A stretch of 10,836 nucleotides of DNA. Origin: an uncultured Ruminococcus sp. (GTDB taxonomy: Bacteria > Bacillota_A > Clostridia > Oscillospirales > Ruminococcaceae). The position numbers and the translations under genes were made by a program. Location: the NCBI GenBank assembly GCA_947303535.1, contig CAMYYQ010000014.1, positions 1 to 10,836 on the forward strand, read 5' to 3'. The notes beneath the pieces were generated by a model, which saw nothing but the letters and a program-made list of their open reading frames with translations, did no database searches and was not told the origin of the DNA. Shown here one piece after another: positions 1 through 5,250 of the stretch (the first letter of the stretch is position 1; the number at the start of each line of letters is the position of its first letter).

Positions 1-318
<318 letters not shown>

Positions 319-337
319 TCAATAGATTTCGTGGAAA

Positions 338-410
338 AATTTTGTTTATCAAGGCGAAAGACGAAAGCGTACAACGTATGGCGAGGAGTACAACGATGAT
401 AAACAAAATT
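338..410. repeat. Inverted-repeat element in the eno leader
   Basis: Perfect 14-base arms AATTTTGTTTATCA (338-351) and TGATAAACAAAATT (397-410) enclose a 45-base, more GC-rich centre. The centre contains GTACAACG twice (369-376 and 388-395) and tandem CGAAAG units. Discrete AT-rich terminal arms around a compositionally different core suggest a short dispersed element or a long stem-loop in the eno leader. No target-site duplication or transposase is visible. Whether it is repeated elsewhere in the genome cannot be seen from this window. Confidence 0.5.
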
Positions 411-467
411 ATAGCCGAAAGATATGGATAGATCGCAGTAAAGGCGAGCATCAACATTATTGACGGT

Positions 468-524
468 GCAGGCTCTTGTATACAGGATATTCGCACTTAT
501 CCCATAAACCCGAAAGGAGCCTGC
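468..524 (-). other. Possible structured RNA segment near the 5' end of the eno leader
   Basis: In the minus-strand transcript GCAGGCTC (524-517) can pair with GAGCCTGC (475-468), an 8-bp stem. Inside it GGATA and TATCC form a smaller 5-bp hairpin with an 8-base loop. This nested arrangement starts about 30 bases after the predicted eno transcription start. It resembles no riboswitch class I can name; in particular I do not see the conserved core of the fluoride (crcB) riboswitch. It may be only a stabilising 5' structure. Confidence 0.3.
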
Positions 525-539
525 TATAATGATTTATAC

Positions 540-555
540 GTTAGAAATAACTAAC
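540..555. promoter_or_regulatory. Candidate metal-regulator operator, copy A (eno promoter)
   Basis: GTTAG-AAATAA-CTAAC is a perfect palindrome in its 5-base arms. It covers the predicted +1 to +16 of the eno promoter, where a bound repressor would block transcription. The TTAG/CTAA half-sites recall DtxR/IdeR-type operators, but the spacing differs from the textbook box, so the regulator family is inference. Confidence 0.45.
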
Positions 556-561
556 AAAAGA

Positions 562-590
562 ATTATAACATCACTCAAGAACGGTGTCAA
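562..590 (-). promoter_or_regulatory. Consensus housekeeping promoter for eno
   Basis: On the minus strand TTGACA (590-585) is followed by exactly 17 bases and TATAAT (567-562). Both hexamers are perfect matches to the sigma-A consensus, with an A/T-rich segment just upstream. The predicted start is near 555, giving a leader of roughly 290 bases before the eno ATG. The palindrome at 540-555 lies immediately downstream of the -10 box. Confidence 0.75.
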
Positions 591-629
591 TTATTTTAAA
601 CCATATTTGTATCTGCTAACAAATTTTGT

Positions 630-645
630 ATTAGTATGTGATAAC
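630..645. promoter_or_regulatory. Weak candidate operator, copy E (upstream of the feo promoter)
   Basis: ATTAG-TATGTG-ATAAC matches the GTTAG-N6-CTAAC pattern with one change in each arm. It ends about 46 bases upstream of the feo -35 box. Because the region is AT-rich, this copy could be chance. Confidence 0.22.
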
Positions 646-691
646 AATATGTTATTATGTGCAAACTTTGTGGGTTTGTCTTTTTAAATCA

Positions 692-720
692 TTGACAAAT
701 CAAAGCAAAGGTGATATTAT
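692..720 (+). promoter_or_regulatory. feo operon promoter
   Basis: TTGACA (692-697), a 17-base spacer, then TATTAT (715-720): a near-consensus sigma-A promoter, predicted to start transcription near 727, about 42 bases before feoA1. A 9-base inverted repeat (722-730 and 739-747) sits on the start point. Confidence 0.75.
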
Positions 721-726
721 GTATTC

Positions 727-742
727 GTTATAAAGCACTAAC
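727..742. promoter_or_regulatory. Candidate metal-regulator operator, copy B (feo promoter)
   Basis: GTTAT-AAAGCA-CTAAC lies within a longer inverted repeat, TATTCGTTA (722-730) and TAACGAATA (739-747). It occupies +1 to +16 of the predicted feo transcript, the same position as copy A at the eno promoter. Control of feo by iron through a repressor is common in bacteria; that this site does so is inferred. Confidence 0.5.
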
Positions 743-768
743 GAATATTTCAGAATGGAAGTGTTGTA

Positions 769-981
769 ATGATGCCGCTTAGTTTAGCAGAGCCTGAAAA
801 GGAACTGATTATCAAGAAACTGGGAGGAACTCCCGAGATACGTCAGCACCTTGAAAATCTTGGATTTACCGTGGGTGGAACAGTCAAGCTCATAAATGTA
901 CTTGGTGAAAATGTCATTGTCAAGGTTAAGGAGTCGCGTATCGCTATCGGTGCGGATATGGCTCGGAGAATAATGGTCTGA
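769..981 (+). CDS. feoA: FeoA-family SH3-like protein (first copy)
   Basis: FeoA proteins are small cytosolic SH3-like-barrel partners of the ferrous iron transporter FeoB. This 70-residue product has the family length and pattern: an Arg-containing helix then LGFTVGGTVKLI (31-42), a turn, IVKVKESRIAIGADMARRI (50-68), the region that in FeoA folds as paired beta strands ending in a short helix. It is more diverged than the second copy, lacking the PLGDPI segment. A second ATG follows directly at 772, so the start could be one codon later; a weak GGAAGTG site precedes it. It is the first gene after the feo promoter and lies 11 bases before feoA2 (ATG at 993). Paired feoA genes ahead of feoB are usual in Clostridia. 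Confidence 0.9.
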   Translation: MMPLSLAEPEKELIIKKLGGTPEIRQHLENLGFTVGGTVKLINVLGENVIVKVKESRIAIGADMARRIMV

Positions 982-992
982 TAGGAGTGAGT

Positions 993-1217
993 ATGATGAA
1001 AACGCTTAGAGAAACGGCTGTGGGAGCAACTGCAAAGGTGAAGAAGCTTCACGGAGAGGGTGCAATAAAGCGCCGCATAATGGATATGGGGCTCACAAAG
1101 GGTACGGAGGTTTTTGTACGCAAGGTGGCTCCGCTCGGTGACCCTATCGAGATAAAGGTACGCGGCTATGAACTTTCACTGAGAAAGGCAGATGCTGAGC
1201 TTATCGAGGTCGAATGA
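993..1217 (+). CDS. feoA: FeoA-family SH3-like protein (second copy)
   Basis: This 74-residue product is a typical FeoA: KRRIMDMGLTKGTEVFVRKV (about 26-45), then PLGDPIEIKVRGYELSLRK (47-65) and an acidic end. These are the most conserved FeoA blocks. FeoA is thought to bind or modulate FeoB at the membrane's cytosolic face. I chose ATG at 993 because AGGAG (983-987) sits five bases before it. A GTG at 987 in the same frame would overlap that ribosome site, and ATG at 996 is an equally possible start. It follows feoA1 closely in one operon. A hairpin with a T-run separates it from feoB, so the two small proteins may be made in excess of the large transporter. Confidence 0.93.
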   Translation: MMKTLRETAVGATAKVKKLHGEGAIKRRIMDMGLTKGTEVFVRKVAPLGDPIEIKVRGYELSLRKADAELIEVE

Positions 1218-1219
1218 TA

Positions 1220-1245
1220 AGGACTTTTCAGTCCTGACTTTTTTT
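1220..1245 (+). terminator. Terminator-like hairpin between feoA2 and feoB
   Basis: AGGACT (1220-1225), loop TTTC, AGTCCT (1230-1235), then GAC and seven T (1239-1245). The 6-bp stem is short, so termination is probably partial, allowing read-through into feoB while favouring feoA transcripts. The hairpin starts three bases after the feoA2 stop codon. Confidence 0.5.
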
Positions 1246-1253
1246 GATAGTAT

Positions 1254-1269
1254 GTTAGTTATAAATAAC
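1254..1269. promoter_or_regulatory. Candidate metal-regulator operator, copy C (before feoB)
   Basis: GTTAG-TTATAA-ATAAC, one base from the GTTAG-N6-CTAAC pattern, ends 17 bases before the feoB ATG and just after the terminator-like hairpin. A TATGTT at 1251-1256 could act as a -10 box but no good -35 is seen, so an internal feoB promoter is uncertain. Confidence 0.4.
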
Positions 1270-1286
1270 TTGAAAGGAAGATATAA

Positions 1287-3698
1287 ATGGAACTGCGAAT
1301 AGCACTTGCAGGAAACCCGAATGCTGGCAAGACCACATTGTTCAATGCGCTCACTGGTTCAAACCAGTTTGTCGGAAACTGGCCGGGAGTTACTGTTGAG
1401 AAGAAGGAGGGAAAGCTGAAAAAGCACAGCGATGTTATCATCACCGACCTGCCGGGAATCTACTCATTATCGCCTTACACTCTTGAAGAAGTCGTTGCAA
1501 GAAACTACCTTATCGAAACCAGACCTGACGCTATACTCAATATCATAGACGGCACGAATCTTGAAAGAAACCTTTACCTTACAACACAGCTTGTGGAGCT
1601 TGGAATACCCGTTGTCCTTGCCATAAACATGATGGACGTCGTTCAGAAAAACGGCGACAAGATAAATATTCCTCAGCTCTCGAAGCAGCTGGGATGTCAG
1701 ATAGTGGAGATATCCGCACTGAAAGGCACAGGTGTTGACGAGGCTGCGGAAGCAGCTATAAACGCTGCGAGAAACTCAAAGACTATACCTCAGCACACAT
1801 TCAGCGGTCCTGTTGAACACGCCATTGCTCATATTGAAGAAGCAGTGCTTCACGATATGCCGGAGGAGCAGCAGCGCTGGTACGCTATAAAGGTATTCGA
1901 GCGCGATGAAAAGGTACTTGAAAACCTGAATATCCCCGAGAGTACAATGAAGCACATCGAGGAGGACATAGCTGCTGCGGAAAAGGAGCTTGACGATGAC
2001 GCGGAAAGCATAATCACAAACGAGCGCTACATCTACATAGCTGATATCATCAAGGCTTCATACAAGAAGAAAAACGCAGGCAGTCTTACGGCTTCCGACA
2101 AGATAGACAAGGTGGTTACCAACCGCTGGCTGGGACTTCCTATCTTTGCGGTAATCATGACGCTTGTGTATCTCTTAGCAATGAAAGGTCCCGGAGCATG
2201 GGCTACGGACTGGACAAACGATAATCTTTTTGATGAAGGTTTTCATTTGTTCGGCATAGGTTCGTCGAAATACTCCGAAATTGCTGACGAATACGCAGGC
2301 GCACAGCAGATAATCGAGGGTTATGACGCTTACGTTGAGGAAAACGGAAGTGCCCCTGTTGGTGAGTTCACTTACTCTGTCGAGGACGAGGAAACTCTTG
2401 AAACCACTGACGAAACAGCAACTATCGAAGATTACAACGAAGCACTTGCTACTGTTGAGCGTATCGGCGAAGAGCCCGATCCTGCGGACTACGGCGTGTT
2501 CGTGCCAAGTATCCCCGATCTTGCTGAAAGAGGCCTTGACAAGATAGGCGCAGCCGACTGGCTGAAAGGTCTTATCATCAAGGGCGTTATTGCAGGCGTG
2601 GGAGCGGTTCTCGGATTCGTTCCCCAGATGTTAGTTCTGTTCTTCCTGCTTGCTTTCCTTGAAGCTTGCGGATATATGGCTCGTATCGCATTCGTGCTCG
2701 ACCGTGTGTTCAGAAAGTTCGGTCTCTCGGGCAAGTCTTTCATACCTATGCTTGTAGGCGTAGGCTGCGGAGTTCCCGGTATCATGGCTTCAAGAACTAT
2801 CGAAAATGAGCGCGACAGACGTATGACTATCATGACCACAACATTCATTCCCTGCGGAGCTAAAGTACCTTTCATCGCAATGATCGCAGGCGCAATTTTC
2901 GGCGGTTCACCGCTTATCTCGGTATCAGCTTACTTCATCGGAATGGCAGCTATAATCGTATCGGGTATCATGCTCAAAAAGACAGCAATGTTCTCGGGAG
3001 AGCCTGCACCGTTCGTTATGGAGCTTCCCGCTTACCATATGCCAACACTCAGCAACGTTCTCCGCTCAATGTGGGAGCGCGGCTGGTCATTCATCAAAAA
3101 GGCAGGTTCAATAATCCTGCTTTCGACGATCGTTATCTGGTTCCTGTCACGCTTCGGAACAGTTGACGGCAGCTTCACAATGCTTGAGGAAGATCAGCTT
3201 GACAGCTCGCTCCTTGCAGGCTTCGGCTCAGCTATCGCTTGGATATTCTCGCCTTTAGGCTGGGGCAACTGGCAGGCAGCTGTTGCATCTATCACAGGAC
3301 TTGTGGCAAAGGAAAATATCGTCGGAACTATGGGCGTTCTCTACAGCGGCGGAGACGGAACTGTATGGCAGACACTTGCTTCAAAATTCACAAGCATTAC
3401 AGGCTTTTCGTTCCTTGTATTCAATCTCCTCTGCGCTCCCTGCTTTGCAGCAATCGGAGCTATCAAGCGTGAGATGAACAACGCTAAGTGGACAGCGTTC
3501 GCTATAACTTATCAGTGTGTATTTGCTTATGCTATAGCACTTATGATAACTCAGTTCGGCGGACTTTTCACAGGCGATTCAAACGTTATCGGCGTTATCG
3601 CAGCGGCTGCAATATTTGCATTCATGTGCTATATGCTCTTCATCAAGAAGTATCACGAGGCTTCAAAGTTCAAGGGCAATGTAAAGGTAAAAGCGTAA
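1287..3698 (+). CDS. feoB: Ferrous iron transporter FeoB
   Basis: FeoB is the polytopic membrane protein that imports Fe(II), controlled by its cytosolic G domain. All five G motifs are visible: GNPNAGKT (9-16), the G2 Thr in WPGVTVEKK (near 36), DLPG (54-57), NMMD (114-117) and SALKG (143-147). A helical GDI-like segment follows to about 270. The membrane part starts near 284 and carries the family's gate-like repeats with conserved Cys: GVGCGVPGIMASRT (Cys494), FIPCGAKVPF (Cys523) and LCAPCFAAIGAIKREM (Cys716, Cys719). The full length of 803 residues is near the family norm. Between the first two membrane helices lies an acidic stretch (about 325-408) absent from the E. coli-type protein, predicted to face outward. 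AAAGGAAG at 1273-1280 supports the ATG. Confidence 0.97.
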   Translation: MELRIALAGNPNAGKTTLFNALTGSNQFVGNWPGVTVEKKEGKLKKHSDVIITDLPGIYSLSPYTLEEVVARNYLIETRPDAILNIIDGTNLERNLYLTTQLVELGIPVVLAINMMDVVQKNGDKINIPQLSKQLGCQIVEISALKGTGVDEAAEAAINAARNSKTIPQHTFSGPVEHAIAHIEEAVLHDMPEEQQRWYAIKVFERDEKVLENLNIPESTMKHIEEDIAAAEKELDDDAESIITNERYIYIADIIKASYKKKNAGSLTASDKIDKVVTNRWLGLPIFAVIMTLVYLLAMKGPGAWATDWTNDNLFDEGFHLFGIGSSKYSEIADEYAGAQQIIEGYDAYVEENGSAPVGEFTYSVEDEETLETTDETATIEDYNEALATVERIGEEPDPADYGVFVPSIPDLAERGLDKIGAADWLKGLIIKGVIAGVGAVLGFVPQMLVLFFLLAFLEACGYMARIAFVLDRVFRKFGLSGKSFIPMLVGVGCGVPGIMASRTIENERDRRMTIMTTTFIPCGAKVPFIAMIAGAIFGGSPLISVSAYFIGMAAIIVSGIMLKKTAMFSGEPAPFVMELPAYHMPTLSNVLRSMWERGWSFIKKAGSIILLSTIVIWFLSRFGTVDGSFTMLEEDQLDSSLLAGFGSAIAWIFSPLGWGNWQAAVASITGLVAKENIVGTMGVLYSGGDGTVWQTLASKFTSITGFSFLVFNLLCAPCFAAIGAIKREMNNAKWTAFAITYQCVFAYAIALMITQFGGLFTGDSNVIGVIAAAAIFAFMCYMLFIKKYHEASKFKGNVKVKA

Positions 3699-3710
3699 AG
3701 GAGTGGTAAT

Positions 3711-3881
3711 ATGCTCGCATGGCTTACTGACAATCTTGGAACTATTATCGTATCGCTGATACTTATTGCTGTAGTGACAGTGATAATAGTAAAAATGGTA
3801 AAGGATAAGAAAAGCGGCAAGGGTTCCTGCGGCTGCGGGTGCGAGCACTGTGCAATGCACGGAAAATGCCATACAAAATAA
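3711..3881 (+). CDS. FeoB-associated Cys-rich membrane protein
   Basis: This 56-residue protein has one N-terminal membrane helix (about 10-29), a short basic stretch, and a Cys/His-rich tail: C40, C42, C44, C47 and C53, with H46, H50 and H54. Small proteins of this design immediately after feoB are known in Firmicutes as FeoB-associated Cys-rich proteins. They may play the role FeoC plays in enterobacteria, by binding iron or a redox cofactor, but this is not established. The start is supported by AAAGGAG (3697-3703), which overlaps the feoB stop codon; the genes are separated by only 12 bases. The tail should face the cytosol or the outside depending on topology, which the sequence does not settle. 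Confidence 0.88.
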   Translation: MLAWLTDNLGTIIVSLILIAVVTVIIVKMVKDKKSGKGSCGCGCEHCAMHGKCHTK

Positions 3882-3901
3882 ACATCAATTATCACAACAA
3901 C

Positions 3902-3923
3902 GGGGCGATGTACGCATCGCCCC
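3902..3923. repeat. Palindromic repeat unit, copy 1
   Basis: GGGGCGATG (3902-3910), loop TACG, CATCGCCCC (3915-3923): a perfect 9-bp GC-rich hairpin in an otherwise AT-rich gap. The same stem recurs at 9456-9477. No T-run follows, so it is not a standard terminator, though it could protect the 3' end of the feo mRNA or slow polymerase. Confidence 0.65.
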
Positions 3924-3939
3924 CTACAAAAGCATATAT

Positions 3940-3955
3940 GTTAGCATTAACTAAT
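3940..3955. promoter_or_regulatory. Candidate metal-regulator operator, copy D (before the DUF2325 gene)
   Basis: GTTAG-CATTAA-CTAAT matches the GTTAG-N6-CTAAC pattern with one end base changed. It ends 15 bases before the ATG at 3971 and just upstream of that gene's ribosome site. No clear -35/-10 pair is visible next to it, so it may act on read-through transcription or mark a weak promoter. Confidence 0.4.
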
Positions 3956-3970
3956 ACAAAAGGAGGAATT

Positions 3971-4270
3971 ATGAGCATAGTTATCGTTGGCGGCAATGAC
4001 CGCATGGCAACACGTTATCAGGATATCTGCAAATCGTTTAATCACAAGTCCAAGGTCTTCACTCAAATGCCTGCGGACTTCGAGAACAAGCTTGGTACTC
4101 CTGATCTTATGGTAGTCTTCACGGGGACTTGTTCCCACAAAATGCTGGGAGCTGTCAAGAAAAGTTCCGAGAAAAATGGCGTACCCGTTGAGCACGTTCA
4201 CAGCTCCAGCGTAAGCGCGCTTAAACAGCTTCTTACTGATATAAAGGGGAGAAAATATGTCCGAAGTTGA
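3971..4270 (+). CDS. DUF2325 family protein
   Basis: This 99-residue soluble protein matches my recollection of the DUF2325 family: a hydrophobic first strand followed by GGNDR (7-11), an aromatic Tyr near 16, and a second half with DLMVVFTGTCSHKMLGAVKK (45-64), where TxTxSH is the family signature. The layout suggests a small Rossmann-like alpha/beta fold. No biochemical function is known to me. The longer open frame reaches back to 3839, but the perfect AAAGGAGGAATT directly before ATG 3971 decides the start. Its end overlaps the next gene by 14 bases, indicating translational coupling. Position after feoB and before flavodoxin suggests a role linked to iron or redox, which is inference only. 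Confidence 0.85.
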   Translation: MSIVIVGGNDRMATRYQDICKSFNHKSKVFTQMPADFENKLGTPDLMVVFTGTCSHKMLGAVKKSSEKNGVPVEHVHSSSVSALKQLLTDIKGRKYVRS

Positions 4271-4820
4271 ACGCAGAGGCATAGACAGTGTGCTCGCATT
4301 TCACGGCGCACCTACACTGCTCGGAGTAAAGTGCGCGAACCTCATTTCCTTTGATATGTGCGAGGAAACTATCACGGAATATCTGCATGAGTTCAAATAC
4401 AGACTGTCCGAAAGCGGACTTACAGGAATACAGCTTTGCAAGTGCCGTAAGCGCACACTTGTATACATTTACAACCCGAAAATGCTGACTGCATGGCTTA
4501 ATATGCCGCAGGTGCAGCAATTCCTTTCAGAGTACGGCTATACCTGCGATATGAGCCTTGAACAAAAGCTCCGCAGGCTATACTGCCGTATAAGCTGTGG
4601 CAGCTTTCCACATGAGATAGGGGCGTTCCTCGGCTATCCCGTTGAGGATATACGGGGATTTATCAGTAACAGCGGAAAGAACTGTCTGCTGTGCGGCTAC
4701 TGGAAGGTCTATGAAAACGCCGAAAAGGCACGGCAGACATTTAAAACTTACGATCGCTGCAGGAATATCCTGTTCGATAGATTAAATCACGGCATGAATC
4801 TATTTCAAGCCATAAAATAA
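4257..4820 (+). CDS. DUF3793 family protein
   Basis: This 187-residue cytosolic protein has the DUF3793 pattern as I know it: FHGAPTLLGVKCANLISF (15-32), a central RKRTLVYIY segment, then FPHEIGAFLGYPVEDIRGFI (117-136) and GYWKVYENAEKA (147-158). Function is unknown. The family is frequently found beside flavodoxin genes in Clostridia, as here. It is unusually Cys-rich, with ten Cys including CKC (61-63), C110/C114 and CLLC (143-146), so a metal or redox role is possible but unproven. Translation starts inside the end of the DUF2325 gene, helped by AAAGGGGAGA (4243-4252). It stops 13 bases before the flavodoxin start. Confidence 0.85.
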   Translation: MSEVERRGIDSVLAFHGAPTLLGVKCANLISFDMCEETITEYLHEFKYRLSESGLTGIQLCKCRKRTLVYIYNPKMLTAWLNMPQVQQFLSEYGYTCDMSLEQKLRRLYCRISCGSFPHEIGAFLGYPVEDIRGFISNSGKNCLLCGYWKVYENAEKARQTFKTYDRCRNILFDRLNHGMNLFQAIK

Positions 4821-4833
4821 TAGGAGGTCTTTT

Positions 4834-5238
4834 ATGAAAACAGCAGTAATTTATTGGAGCGGCACAGGCAATACCGAAGCTATGGCAAAAGCAGCGGCTG
4901 AGGGTGCAAACGCAGAACTTTTCGAGGTATCAGAGTTCAACGGAAACGCAGCAGACTATGACGCATTCGCATTCGGCTGCCCTGCAATGGGAGCAGAGGT
5001 GCTTGAGGAAGATACATTCGAGCCATTCTTCACAGATATCGAGGGTTCACTCAGCGGCAAAAAGGTTCTTCTCTTCGGCTCATATGGCTGGGGCGACGGC
5101 GAGTGGATGCGCAACTGGTACGACCGCACAAAGGCAGCAGGCGCAGAGCTTATCGGCGACGAGGGCTTTATCGTTAACGAAGCTGCTTCCGACGATGACC
5201 TTGCAAAGCTGACAGCGCTTGCTTCACAGCTTGCATAA
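4834..5238 (+). CDS. Short-chain flavodoxin
   Basis: Flavodoxins are small FMN-containing electron carriers that often replace ferredoxin when iron is scarce. The 134-residue product has the usual short-chain length and layout: the FMN phosphate loop SGTGNTEAM (9-17), the first isoalloxazine loop GCPAMGAEVLEE (48-59) and the second, FGSYGWGDGEWM (81-92), with Trp86 and Trp91 able to stack on the flavin. The acidic surface is typical. An ideal AGGAGGT (4822-4828) precedes the ATG. The gene lies tightly between DUF3793 and the Tp47-like gene, whose ribosome site overlaps the flavodoxin stop. Context with feo genes fits an iron-sparing electron carrier; its partner enzymes are not visible here. 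Confidence 0.95.
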   Translation: MKTAVIYWSGTGNTEAMAKAAAEGANAELFEVSEFNGNAADYDAFAFGCPAMGAEVLEEDTFEPFFTDIEGSLSGKKVLLFGSYGWGDGEWMRNWYDRTKAAGAELIGDEGFIVNEAASDDDLAKLTALASQLA

Positions 5239-5250
5239 GGAGATACGGTC

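Noticed and set aside
529..687. A 52-residue open frame (starting MIYTLEIT) with AAGGAG at 514-519 as a plausible ribosome site.
   Set aside because: It is AT-rich, resembles no family, runs over the opposite-strand eno promoter and two operator-like sites, and has no promoter of its own. The ribosome-like AGGAG is part of the leader stem. Kept only as a remote possibility.
987..992. GTG at 987 as the start of feoA2.
   Set aside because: It overlaps the AGGAG ribosome site; ATG at 993 or 996 has normal spacing.
2489..2875. A 128-residue minus-strand open frame within feoB.
   Set aside because: Shadow of the highly conserved FeoB membrane region; no ribosome site or family resemblance.
3839..3970. 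A longer N-terminus for the DUF2325 protein.
   Set aside because: It would overlap the Cys-rich gene and run through the palindromic repeat, whereas ATG 3971 has a perfect AAAGGAGG and matches the family's usual beginning.
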